Positions 1 to 11,841 of a DNA stretch of 64,000 nucleotides are shown piece by piece. The translations under genes were made by a program, and so were the position numbers. The notes beneath the pieces were generated by a model that was not told where the DNA came from, made no database searches, and worked only from the letters and a program-made list of their open reading frames with translations. Source of the DNA: Adineta vaga (lineage: Eukaryota > Rotifera); assembly GCA_021613535.1 (NCBI GenBank), contig CP075495.1, forward strand, positions 14,136,001-14,200,000, written 5' to 3'. The stretch's first letter is position 1, and the number at the start of each line of letters is the position of its first letter.

Positions 1-604
1 TTATATCGTCAATCGAAAACAAATAAACAAAAAGCATTTGAAACGTATATTATCTTCGAAAACAAAACTAAAATCATTCATCTATCCTTCATTTTAGTGA
101 ACATACCAATCATTTTGCTGATAGTATTATTACTTATTTTGATACAGCTTTATCAACTATGTTATTATATGCAGTTGAAAGATCACAATATAAACAAGTA
201 AACTCTTTTTTTCTTCGTTTTTCAATGAAATATAAATATTGACGTTAGTTACAAGAGAGTTACGGACTTGGTGATAAAATACAACCATCGACTATGTATG
301 GTATTGTACATCTTTTACGTCTAATGAGTTAGTAGATACGAAGAAATATTTGAAATTGAAATTTAATGAATTGTTTTCTTAAAGGTCAATTAGGATCAAT
401 CTTAGCTTATTCACCACTCGAACAAACTGAAGTCGATTTTTTACTTCTTCATATCGATGATTTTAATCGGTAAGATTATTTCATATCTAATCAATAGAAT
501 TCTATTTGGAGTTATTATTTGTTTGTAGATTCTTGGAAAAAAATATCAAAACTTGGCTTAATGATGATCATTATACAAATAATTCAGTGAATAATACTGA
601 ATAA
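1..604 (+). CDS. MORF4L1: MRG15/MORF4L1-type MRG-domain protein, 3' part
   Basis: C-terminal part of an MRG-domain chromatin protein; the 5' end lies before the window. Exons 1-44, 98-197, 249-327, 385-469 and 529-604 join in phase and end at TAA. The spliced protein carries the hallmark MRG segments: a YRQSK..NK helix, LLYAVERSQYKQ (compare LLYKFERPQY of human MRG15), YGIVHLLRL, GSILAYSPL and a final FLEKNIKTWL. MRG proteins sit in NuA4/Tip60 acetyltransferase and Sin3/HDAC complexes, where the MRG fold binds short peptide partners. The chromodomain expected at the N-terminus is not in view, so MSL3 cannot be formally excluded, but the C-terminal block resembles MRG15 more. All introns are about 50-60 nt. 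Confidence 0.85.
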
Positions 605-689
605 AAACAAAAGACAAAATATACATAATTCTATAAGAATATTGACTTGTAATCCGTTTTCTATCAACGATCCTTTGCGTCTTTTTTTG

Positions 690-885
690 TCTGCATATCG
701 TGTACAGTTTTGTTGATCCGATATATCGGAAAAAAACCCCATATAGATAAGTCTGAAGTTTATGTTTGTGAATGTCTATTGATGTGTATGTAAATGTACG
801 TATGTGTGTGTGTGTATGTATAAAAGAAAAAGATTTCAATTGTGTAATGAAACACAATATATCATACATAAGATGTTTTCAGCTG
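690..885. repeat. Diverged direct repeat, copy 1
   Basis: Shares colinear words with 2210-2385, including ttgatccga..atcgg, gtatatgtaaatgta, aaaaagattt and gtaatgaaacacaatat. The copy begins about 90 bases after the MRG stop codon, so it is probably 3'-flank sequence. Divergence is high, so the duplication is old. No terminal repeats are visible. Confidence 0.55.
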
Positions 886-2209
886 TATCTTTCAATTTAA
901 TTAACTAACTACAAAGATGAAAAATATTGATTGAAACTTGATAGTTAGTTACGAGAGGCATTTTTTAACCGCTTGTAAGATTGAGTAACTCTTGAATTTG
1001 TTTTTTATTACATTGGTTGATGAAAAAAAACAGAGAGAATACTCTATTTTCTCATGGAATGTCGTTTTAATTGAAAAATTACAGGATAAAAATAACCTCG
1101 TAGAACAATTATTTTTGTCATCATTATTGGCATTAGTTTAGATTTATCGTTGCGATAATTACAACCGTTTCTATCCGATAAATATTCTATCTGATAAGAA
1201 TGATATTATAAACGTCTGACATCGTATCGTATCGTATATTCGTATATCATTAAGAGTGCGACATTCATATCAAAATATAGTCGTAATTATAATTTGCATA
1301 CTGAAGTGTTTCGTCAAAGTTAAGAATGAATTCACAAACAATAGTTATATTTGACTACATCGTTTCATATCTATTTATTTTGAAATCAACAATATTTCTA
1401 ACCGATTTATTTCGATTGATTACATCATATAAATTGTCTATCGAGATGGTATAATCATTAACAATACGGATTCCTCAACTTTTCTATTTAAAATACGATT
1501 AATATGTATAACAGTCATGACGTCAGATTGATGGTGCCAATTAAATCATTCTAACATAACATATTCATGTATTTATAGAAAGTTCTATTTGTCAAATAAA
1601 TCCAGTACAACTAATAACAAACCAGAAAATTATTTATGATTGAATCATTGAGATTCTTCCTATACACATATCTTCATCTGATGCAAAGTGTCGACCGATC
1701 TTCATATGTAAAATATTGTAATGTAGAAAAACTGCGTGTAATTATATTCTCTCGTGCATTTTCATCACATAAAACTACACTTATTGTTTGAAGTAAACAA
1801 CGAGAAGACACATCACGTTCAATATATTTTGATTATATCAAACGTGTTTTAGCAGCAAATAGTGAACAGAGAATAATAACATGATGAAAAGAATTCAGTT
1901 GATCGGGTTTGTGCTCTTGAAAATATCAATGACGCCATTGACTATTGTTCATAAGGATATATTAGAATCTATTCATACAAATTGGTAACATGCAGCGATA
2001 ATGGTAGGAAAAATGCGTTCTATATCTTAGGAACTACTGTGGTCGATCGTCATACCAAAATAGTCTAAGTAAATGAACTGAATATTGTACGTAATTTGCA
2101 AAAAAACCACATTATTTCTCAAATCCAAATGAATGTAGCGGATGGTATGAACAGTTTTACCCTCTACAATAATACGACGTAAATGTGTTTTCTCTCGGTT
2201 CTTTCTTTT

Positions 2210-2385
2210 GTCTGTATGTTATATGCAAGTATTATTGATCCGACAAATCGGTTAGAATGTGTAGATAGATAGAGCTTAAGTTTATATCGTTGAATGTATA
2301 TGTAAATGTAAGTACGTCTGTGTACAAAAAAGATTTAGGTTGTATAATGAAACATAATATATGATATATGAGTTGTTTTCTTCTT
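2210..2385. repeat. Diverged direct repeat, copy 2
   Basis: Partner of 690-885, about 1.5 kb downstream in the same orientation. The MRG coding exons are not recognisable upstream of this copy, so only flank sequence (or a gene copy decayed beyond recognition) was duplicated. Confidence 0.55.
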
Positions 2386-3561
2386 TTTTTTCTGTTTCGT
2401 TCTCCTTTTTTTTACTTACACCAAGTTCAAATTGAGGTCATCAATGTAGTATACATGGAACTATCCCTGTTCCTTTTTTTTTCTTCGTCTTTACGTTCAC
2501 AATTCTATGATGGATGAACGAACAAAAAGAAAGAGAAGAAAAAAGGCGAGGAAGAAAATGGTCTGTATAGTAGCATTATTACTATTACTTTCACGAAGAG
2601 AAAATAGGAAAGTCTAATCGCTCACTAAAATCTTGATAGAATCATACTCTCTATTTCTCTTTGCTTCTTTCTGAGTTGTCATCTATAGTTTCTTTTTTTT
2701 CGCTCTCTTTCGAACACAAATCGATAACGTATCGAGAAAAGAAAAGGAAATAGCCAGAAGTGACATTATTCTCCTATGCAAATATTGATTGACGTAAGTT
2801 TTGTCTGTTTACTGAACAATACAATAACAAGTAAAACATATAGGCCATAATATCCAACAGACTTGCAGCCTAGAGTGATCTATGATCTGATGATTGCTTT
2901 ATTTGTCAGTGTAATAACAATATATGATGACTGACATGCATATTTACTATTTGATTCCCTATGGTGTAAAAAAAGAAAAGTATTCTTTCTCTCTCTCTCT
3001 CTCTGTTTTTATTGTCTTGTTAATCTTAGACGATTGATATTATGATTATTAGAGACGATCTGATTTTGGTATTTATCATATCGAATAAAAACATTTGTTT
3101 TGTTTTTTTGATGAATAAGACAGATGAGATTGTAAAACAGGTAAGACAATCAATAGACGGGCACGTTATATAATGCAACTATTTCATTTCTTTCTTTTTG
3201 CCATTTGTTATTTTATATTGCTACAAGTCAGAATCGAATGTCATTTACATTTATCTTATGTCTTTCTCGACGCATCTATTCATATAAACATATCGAAAAT
3301 AGCTATTCACTCGGTCGTCTTAATATGATATATAAATATATATATATATATATAAGATCGTTGTAGTTTTAGTCGTCGCTTCTATCACCTCGTCGTCTGT
3401 GACTATTTAACTTCTTTTTTCTTTTTATTTTGCGTTCTCTCTTTTTCGCTTCATTTCTTGTCTGACTGCGCTCTCAAAGAAAAATATAAAAGTCATCATT
3501 TACTTTTACTTTTCATTCTTTTTTAGACGTTTGAATTTTATTTATATTAAAAAAAACCAAG

Positions 3562-5218
3562 ATGAATCACTGTGTTCGATTAGTATTATTATTTACTCCA
3601 TCGTTAGCTGCTCTTGGTTTACTAGGAATAGCATTCGCTACGAACTGGTGGACAATTGCTTTAGAACGAGTAAATATTTCGTTGAAAATTTACATTGAAA
3701 TTTTCTAAATCAATCTTTATTTTAGAATATTCCTAAAGATAATTCGTTTAATTCTTCAAATGATGAACGAATTCAATCAATCTTAATTCGTGTTCCATAT
3801 TCACGCAGTCTATTTTCGGAATGTGTTGCCTATCGAAATGTAAAAGTACTCGTTTCCAATACATTTGACTTTCGACCAAGTTTTACTTCGGATGAATTAT
3901 TCAAATTAGAAAATGAAAATTGTACAACTGAACAAGTTCAATGTAAAGAAGGTGTTGCTATTGCACGTCCATTAACACGTTGTATCGATAAACAACGTAA
4001 ATGTAATCGTATCGTTGATTGTGAAGATAAAAGCGATGAAACTAATTGTTCTGATACAACTGGTATACATGATCAAGAATTTTTTCATTGTCCAACGAAT
4101 TATATGAAATGTCAAGATAAGAAATCATGTTATCGACCTAGCGAACAAACATGTGGTAAGAAGATAATACAATAAGAGGAAAAATAAATTGAATCATTTC
4201 TTATGCACGAGTTTGTTTTTAGATGGTGTTTCGAATTGTATTGATGATTCAGATGAAATGAATTGTAATGCAGAAAAATGTCAACAAAATAAACATGCTT
4301 ATTGTCCTCGAGATGGTAAATGTGCTCGGCGAGATCATTCAAAACGGTATAATTCAATTCGAATATGGTTATGATGAAATATTCATTTTCTTTTGAAGAT
4401 GTGATGGTATTGTTGATTGTGCTGATCATTCAGATGAAGATGACTGTCAACGATGTAATGGAGATTCATCAATGATTTCATGTGACTCAAAATGTAAGAA
4501 TAACGAAGAAGAAAAGATTCGGCAATAATTATATGGGGTATTTTTAGGTTTTCCTAGTGAATATATGTGCGATGGAATTGTTCATTGTTCAAATTTTCAA
4601 GATGAAATTAATTGTGATGCTTACCCAACAACATCAGAGCGACATAAGAAATTTTCATATAATGGTCAAACCTGTATGGAACAACGTTTTAATCCATTAC
4701 GTTTTCATCCGTTCACAATTGATAAATCGACATTAAAATCCTATAAACATCCAGAACAACGTATTGATTATTTAAATTTGATCTTTTATTCACGATTAAT
4801 CATTTTCTATGGTATTGTCGGTGGATTAATATTTCTTTTATTTGCCGTTCTATCATTATTTTTCTTTGGCTGTTGTCGCCGACATTGTGTTAGTGTACCA
4901 TTTTATTTTTATGGCCTATGGATGTTATTAGCATGGCTATTGATAATGATTGCATTGGGTACGTTTGTTTACATGTGGTTTTGGCAAAAACAAACAGTTT
5001 TAGATGAAGGAAAAAGTTTATTAAATGAAATTATGATTCATGAAAGAAATCCAACTTTACGACGTGTCGAATTTTTTGGTTTAAGCTTTTGGTTAGCATG
5101 TGGAGCGGCATTATCGACACTTATTGGTTTATTATTATCATATTGTGTTTGTTGTACACTTGGTTCATCTCGTGCAGATGATAAAGAATATGAAATCATG
5201 CATATGCATGCATATTAA
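3562..5218 (+). CDS. Claudin-like four-span membrane protein with LDLa modules
   Basis: Exons 3562-3669, 3726-4155, 4223-4346, 4399-4493 and 4548-5218 join in phase (475 aa). The first exon encodes a hydrophobic segment ending in ATNWW, like the first helix of claudin/PMP22-type proteins. A large Cys-rich extracellular region follows with LDL-receptor class A modules: CIDKQRKCNRIVDCEDKSDE then C, a module ending NCIDDSDEMNC, RCDGIVDCADHSDEDDC, and MCDGIVHCSNFQDEINC. Each ends in the Asp/Ser-Asp-Glu calcium-binding pattern; several lack some of the six cysteines. Three more hydrophobic helices follow (around FYGIVGGLIFLLFAVLSLFF, LWMLLAWLLIMIALGTFVYM and FWLACGAALSTLIGLLLSY), with a short cytoplasmic tail. 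A role at cell contacts or in ligand binding is inference from the fold. I do not recognise an orthologue. Confidence 0.8.
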
Positions 5219-6644
5219 TAAGGAAAAAAAATAATATCTGTCTAGTTGGTAATGTTGTTCTTTTATCTGTTATGTAGAATTTGTCATTGCCTAATGAAGC
5301 TCAATCTCACCACGTATCTGTTTCTCTTCTTTTCTTTTCTTTTCTTTTTTAAATTCTAGTCAAATATGTTTGCGTGTGTGTGTGGTCTTTTATCCGTTTA
5401 AAATTATTGTATTCTATGTATAGATATATTATGCCGATTTGATTAATGAGTAGGGATTACACAAAAAAAATGAATTTTTACTGTCTTATTATTAAAAATA
5501 TATATAAAATAAATTTCGCTTCTTCGTAATAGAAATAATATTTTTATATTTGTGAAAAACTGAACGATAGTAAAGAAGAAATATCTTTGTTTACTTCTCG
5601 TGTTGATTAGACACTTTGAAATTACTTCAAAATAAGATCGTGTTCAAAAACAATTTTCACAAAGTTCACTATGTTCAGGGCGTTTTAGATATTGAAAAAA
5701 ATGATTTTGTTATTCTACTTCAAAGATCATAATATCAATATTTGAACAATGTCTTTCAAATCAAATATTCATCTTTTGATAGAACGAGAAAAAACTGACC
5801 TTTTCTAGTTCATTGCATTTCTCCTAAAAGTACATTTACATGAGTTTTCTTTCTTTCAGTACAAAATCCAATTGAAAAACTAATTCGTCTGTTGTTATTA
5901 TTCGAGCGAATTGAATGACATAATTATTATTTGCACTACCATATTTTTTCTGTCGAATAAATATTTGTTAAAAAAGAATAAGACTCATCTAATTCAATGT
6001 TAATGATGAGTTCTCAAAAGTACGTAAGCGAGACCAGATACTTGAGATAAGTACAAATGAACTTTTAATCAAACAAAATCTTACCTAGAAAGTAATTAAG
6101 TAAATACATTGAGTTGTATTTTGAACACTTGAATTTATATTGAAAAAAATTTCTCTTTAATAAATAGTTTACCGTTAGTAAATAGATTTTCAAATCAAAA
6201 TTAATTATCGTTAACGAATGCATATTGACCTCGGATATATTTTCAAAAGGAAGTTCATACAATTGAAGTCACCTGAGAATTTTTAACGAGCAAGTATCTA
6301 GATAATTTCTCTTTCATCAGTTAATTTTCAATAGTAGAGAAAAAAAGCCCTATTTTCTTCCATTTCTATCCTTAACGACTTCATTCGTCTAGACAGATTA
6401 GTAATCTAATATTCGATTCAAACTGAAGTATTTTTTCTGAAAAATAACATATATATATATTTGATTGATAAGATAAATATATTCCACACATATTCATTTG
6501 TCTCTCTGCGACATATAGAAAGAGGAGAAAAAAAAGAATCACAAAAATAAGAAAGTTTATACAAGAAAATTTCTTGTCCAATTCAATTTCAATGAAAGAC
6601 ACAAATGCCTGCATGATGAGAAAGTGTTTGTCTGTTTCTTTTTA
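5219..6644. other. Intergenic, convergent 3' flanks
   Basis: Lies between the claudin-like gene (+) and the NIM1 gene (-), which converge. It holds the two 3' UTRs and AT-rich spacer. AATAAA-type words occur (for example near 5507). Short open frames here lack coding character. Confidence 0.6.
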
Positions 6645-9087
6645 TTATAGAATTGTACAGACTTTGGTCGAATGATGTTGAACATCGCTATTGGTTGCTC
6701 GATGTTGTTGAGGTTGTGGTCTATTTAAATTTCGTTTTGTTTTAACCGTTGTTCCTCCATATGAAACACTTATGGGTTTTCCAAAGGAATTCTTTCGTCC
6801 ACCGGGTTCAGCACTAACCGACATTGAACGACCCCATGATGTTGATAAATCTTCATTGACTGCTTTATCATATAAATCATCACGTTCAATTGGATTTGAT
6901 TGTTTTTGTAAACGATGTAAAATAATTCGATATGTTCCATTGATACTATCACGATTGGAAAGAACTTTATTATTGGAATTTTTAGTTGTTTTTTGTAATA
7001 GTTCACTTGTTATACCTAAATCTTCTAATTTTGAATGAGCTTCATTTTCAAATGATGATGTTCTTGGTAAACAATCATTACTATCATTTTTAGTTAAATC
7101 TTTATTTACAGATGTCCAATAATTCGTTAAATTTAATGGTAATGGTTCAAGTTCTTCGGGAAAATTTTGATTACTAAGCCATGGACATGAACGCATCTGT
7201 TCAATCGACCAGCGTTGAACAGCTTCAGGATGAAGAAGGCCACCTAAACATAATAGAAAAAAAGAATATAAAAATACTGTCATTTATGAAATTAATTCTT
7301 TAATATAACAAAGATGCAGATGTATTTTATTCTATTAATCATTTGTTGACAAACATTTTATCTAAGACAAAGAATAATCGAGGTAAATCTTCCTTCCGGT
7401 AGGTAAGCTATTTTTAGTAGTAATTATAAACATCATTTTATTGACAGATGACAATTCCGGCGAAAGAATAAGTTTATAAAAAATTCTATTTATATAGTAT
7501 ATCAATGTTTACCAATAAATATTTGATTTAATCGGTCTAATATAGATATGACTTTTTTCCTTTCTTTTGAACGATCGTCTTCAGAATTAAAAAACCTACT
7601 TGAGACGACGACTCTTCTACTAAATAAGATAATCGTTTTCCTTTATAGCTTTTTTAGAATTCTTACGAATTAGTTGTTGACATTCATCGGATACATGAGG
7701 AGGAATTGAATAATGTCCATCTATAATAGATTTTTTTAATTTTCCAACATTTTCCGCTCGAAATGGCATTAAACCGGTAACCATAAAATATAACAAAATA
7801 CCCATGGCCCAAAAATCGACATAGATTCCAATATAATTTTCATCACGAAATAATTCTGGCGCAGCATAAGGTGGACTACCACAGAATGTTGTTAATGTTT
7901 GATTTTTTTCTGAATATGTACTAAAACCGAAATCACCTAATTTGATCAAACGTTCTTTAGCAAAAAAGACATTTTCACTTTTAATATCACGATGAATAAT
8001 ACCTTGACTATGCTAAATATTCAATAATATATTCATCGTTTTTTCTCTTATGCTTATTTCAAAAGTCGTCTTACCATATGATCAATAGCTGCAGTCATTT
8101 GAGCAAAGATAGACTTTGCTTCATCCTCAGAAAATTTTCCAGCTTTAGATATTCGTGTATAAAGTTCACCACCTGGTGCATATTCTGTAACAATATAAAT
8201 TTCTGTTGGCGTTTCAATGACTTCATATAGACGAATAATATTTGGATGATGTAAACGTTCCATCGAAGTTATTTCACGTAAAAGTAAACGTTGAGTACGT
8301 TCATCAAGTTTAGTTTTATCAAGAATTTTTATTGCAACTTTTTCTATTGAAAGAAAAAACTTATGAATAGTAGTTTTTCTTTCAAAAGAATTGCTTTTGC
8401 TAACAAATAGAATCGATTTAAAATCAATACATATGACATACTGATAAGCATAACTCATATAAATCATGTGTTAAACAATTATGAACAAAAAAGAAGAAGA
8501 AAGATGCATTGAAACGAATAATGTATTATGATGAATGAACTCATTTGGATGAATATCTACTCGTTTGATAAAATTGTTCTCATGGCTATCAACACAATTA
8601 TTTCTTCATGAACAATCAAAAAAAAGTCAGATGTCTCTTTCATCGACAGTAAGGTCATATTAAGAATATAACGGAATTTACCTTTAGCAAGTAAATGCAC
8701 ACCTAATTTGACACGAGAAAAATTGCCTAAACCAATATCACCTCGAATGCGATAAAACCCAATTCGTCGACCAGCTTTTTCTTCAGCTTTAAATCGCATA
8801 TCATGTTGTGAATCGTACAGAAGTTTTTCATAAGCTGTTAAACGCTTTTTTTCATCTTTAGCAAATGCAACTGTAACAGCAGCTGCTGATGGCATACTAC
8901 TTGATGAAGAGAATTCATCATTCATAATAACATTAGTTCGACTAGATTTATGATTTTGAGCTGGAACAGACACCGAATTTACATGATGACGCGTTTGACT
9001 CAATGATGTTCGACGTGATGAATTATTTGTTTCAACAATTGAATTCGATCGCATAGGTGTTGTGGTTCTATTTTCTGCCGTGTTCAT
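6645..9087 (-). CDS. NIM1K: Serine/threonine kinase NIM1 (AMPK-related)
   Basis: Exons (minus) 9087-8682, 8343-8075, 8012-7667 and 7243-6645 join in phase to 539 aa. A Ser/Thr-rich N-terminus (about residues 1-105) precedes the kinase domain. Visible motifs are the glycine loop GDIGLGNFSRVKLG, VAIKIL (ATP lysine), HRDIKSEN, DFGFS, the activation-segment threonine in TLTTFCGSPPYAAPELF, and VDFWAMGILLYFMVTGLMPF. The last exon completes the C-lobe (QRWSIEQMRSCPWL) and adds a tail with LEDLGIT and GTYRIILHRLQ, both typical of NIM1. It ends in CTIL, a CAAX-like box. NIM1 belongs to the LKB1-activated AMPK-related family. The third intron is unusually long here (423 nt) and has an in-frame ATG just before the last exon, which can mislead gene finders. 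Confidence 0.92.
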
Positions 9088-10578
9088 TTGGGAGAAAATG
9101 ATTAAATAAATTTTCTATAATTTACATCTAAGAAGGAAAAAGAAACTAATAAATTTGTCACGACAAATGAATAAACTGTTGACAGACATGATAAAATAGG
9201 GTAGAAAGGGAGAGAGAGAGAGACAGAAAACCTCAGTTGTCATCTCAATGCGTGCCAGAATTTCGAAGAAAATGTTAATAAACAAGTATACATTATCAAC
9301 TATCTGTTATGAAACAAGAAGAAAAACCTTCCTAGAAAATAAAGATAATAAGAAACTAATTTGATCTCAACTAAACGAGATGAGAGATTTTCTCAAGCTG
9401 TCAATCTTCGAATAGCTCAGTAAAGAGAAGAAAATCTGTAGATTCGAAGAGAATGAAAAGAAAATTTAATGAGGAATGTGTTTTGAGTATGCTGAAAGAA
9501 CTTTGAAACGAGGGGATTTTATCAAGTCTCCTTTTTTTTCTCTTCACTCTTTCTTTCCTTCTATGCTCAAGATATTATCTCGTTTTGATTCTCTAGTCGA
9601 GACATCTGCTTCGCATTGAAAAAGTCAGATTAACAATTCTTCATCCTTACATCTATTCTATAGCAAGGAGGAGGAAGAGAGAGAGAGAGAAAGAAAGAAA
9701 GAGCAAGAAAAAAAAGTCGAATAATACTTGAAGAATAGTAAAAAACAAAAACATAAAGAAAAGATTTTATGATTGTCATTCATTCGATCGAATAGTTAAT
9801 TGAAAATGTTTTGAAAAGGAAACACTATCAATAGAACGAACGAATACACTTCAATATGCTTGACTGATTAGAATGATGTAAACATCTATCGACATTGAAA
9901 ATGATATATAAACATAGAAAATAAGATCTTAACTATTGTATGTACTTGAAAAGAAGAAGCGTAATTTAAAAGATAACAGTCTTTGATTCTATTTTTTGTA
10001 TCAAATGCGAAATATCGAGGAGAAGAAGAACTTTCCTTCGTATTTCTTAGCTTATTTTCTCTTTCTTTAAGCGTATTTGTAATAAACAACGTATTATACT
10101 TTATCTATGCAAGCAAATTATCATCCACATTGACGGGAAAACAGAGGAAAAAAGTGCCAGTTGAGGAAGTTACTCCTACATTTTTCTCCTTCCTGTTAAA
10201 TTCTTCATTCTACCATGAATGGAATCTTTCCTGATTATTACTTGGTAACTAACATTTTGTCAAAGTGCATAAATGCATTGAAATCTTCGATGCACCTTGT
10301 TAAAGATTGATTTTAAAATTATCTAAGCGAAACATTTGATTTTTAATTTTATTTTATTTCATAAATAACATAAAAGAAACTTTTTTTATAGAAATGTTGA
10401 ATTGAGAGAATCAACTACGAATGATGAATCACGGAACGATTGAATTATTGTTTATTATTTATTTTCTATATTCTCTTGCGAATGCGAATAAACACAATTT
10501 TTAGTTGTAGAGAATTTCAAATTCGATCACGATAAAGAAATTATTTATCTTTAAATTTGTAGATCAGTATATTCGACA
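9088..10578. other. Divergent intergenic region NIM1K / RPL26
   Basis: About 1.5 kb between divergently transcribed genes, so both promoters should lie here. Purine-rich tracts (GA repeats near 9210-9225 and 9675-9705) and pyrimidine tracts are visible. No coding potential is seen. Confidence 0.6.
10545..10562 (+). promoter_or_regulatory. Probable 3' splice acceptor just upstream of RPL26 ATG
   Basis: A T-rich run ending in TTTGTAG sits 16 bases before the RPL26 start codon. It fits either a 5'-UTR intron or a spliced-leader trans-splice acceptor. No matching donor was established. Confidence 0.45.
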
Positions 10579-11141
10579 ATGAAACGTAATCGATTTGTCT
10601 CATCATCCCGACGAAAAGCCCGTAAACGTTACTTTACAGCTCCATCACATATTCGTCGTCGTTTCATGAGTGCACCATTAAATAAAGAATTACGACGACG
10701 ATATAATGTTCGTAGTTTACCTATTCGTAAAGATGATGAAGTGGCGGTTAGTATTTTCATAGCAAAATCTTTGTTATTATAAAAACTATCTATCTAGATT
10801 ACACGTGGTCATTTCAAAGGTCAACCATCAGGTAAAATAACTCAAGTTTATCGTAAGAAATTCGTCGTTCATATTGAACGAATTACACGTGAAAAAGCCA
10901 ATGGTAGTACTGTTCATATTGGTATTCATCCATCAAAGGTAAAAGAAATTTATTTGTTTCTTCTTCTTCTTCTTCTAATCTTATATTGATATCTATTTAG
11001 GTTCAAATAACCAAATTGAAATTAGATCGTGATCGTAAACGTATTTTGGATCGTCGTTCGAAATCAAAATTGGCTACCAAAGGCAAACATACCGAAGAAA
11101 GCATTCAACAAACAACAACATCAATGGAAACATCATCTTAA
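10579..11141 (+). CDS. RPL26: 60S ribosomal protein L26 (uL24)
   Basis: Exons 10579-10746, 10798-10938 and 11001-11141 give 149 aa, close to the usual 145. Diagnostic blocks include [40 protein letters not shown], the KOW segment [20 protein letters not shown], and [20 protein letters not shown]. It binds rRNA near the polypeptide exit tunnel of the large subunit. The C-terminus (after DRRSKSK) is Thr/Gln-rich and differs from the usual lysine-rich end, a region that varies among animals. Confidence 0.97.
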
Positions 11142-11841
11142 ACAAAGGAAAATATTCGAATGCTTTTCTAGTTGTTTGTTTTTTCTTTTGTTTTGTATTT
11201 GTGTGTGCGAGTGAATAACAACGGGACAAATAGCACAACAAAAAAAAGAGAAAAGAAGAAAAAGTTAATTATTAATAAAAAAAACCATCAACAAAAATAA
11301 ATCCATTTTTTTTCAGTTAATTTATGCAAATCCTATCGGAAAGGATTTGATAACCTTTTTAGTTTACTATCGGAATGTTGGGAAATATAGAAAAGGGAGG
11401 TGGTCATTAAGAAGAAAAAATTCGTTATAAGTGTATATTTTATTTTGTAAAATTAATGATACATCAAATAGCTTACAGCATTCTTTAAGTGATATTATAA
11501 CTGAATGAAAACAATTAATGAGATGATAGGATCTTTTTTGATTTTTGGCAAAATTTCTTGATATGCATGAATAAATTAGTTACTTTTCGAAAGAACATTC
11601 ATTTCGTATTCATTTTATTTGAAGAATTCTTTCTATATAACATCTTCTTTTTGTTGTTGTTCATACTGCCCTCTATTGTTAGCTCATTTCTCTATTGGCT
11701 TTACATAACTTCGAAGGATTTGAATAAACAAAAGCAAAAAACAAGAACAACAAATGAATTCTTCGTCTCATTTTTCTATTCTTCTACCTGATATAAAACA
11801 CGAAAAAATATCATTTTTTATTGTTATATTCTTAGATCATC
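11142..11841. other. Intergenic RPL26 / ATP6AP1
   Basis: RPL26 3' UTR with poly(A)-signal-like AATAAA words (around 11274 and 11297), then AT-rich spacer. The short open frame at 11558-11791 has no coding support. CTTAG at 11831-11835 is a possible acceptor before the ATP6AP1 start. Confidence 0.55.

Larger units (their letters stand above)
605..3561. other. Non-coding stretch, about 3 kb, low complexity
   Basis: No convincing gene. It is AT-rich with GT, CT and AT microsatellites (about 800-820, 2988-3005, 3335-3355). A block near 690-880 recurs in diverged form near 2210-2380 (separate entry). Around 1790-2080 short stretches look faintly coding-like but are broken by stops in every frame. 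The last 200 bases before 3562 probably hold the promoter and 5' UTR of the claudin-like gene. Confidence 0.6.

Noticed and set aside
558-869. 103-codon minus-strand frame
   Set aside because: It is antisense to the MRG last exon and runs through a GT microsatellite (THTHTH); no coding support.
1790-2080. Decayed gene with patches such as YFDYIKRVLAANSEQR
   Set aside because: Stops occur in all frames and no family could be matched; chance is not excluded.
7244-7666. Possible extra exon in the long third intron of NIM1K (for example the LDRLNQIFIG-like frame)
   Set aside because: Joining ATTC to the GTGGCC exon directly gives LIRGLLHPEAVQRW, which aligns along the kinase C-lobe without a gap, so no exon is missing.
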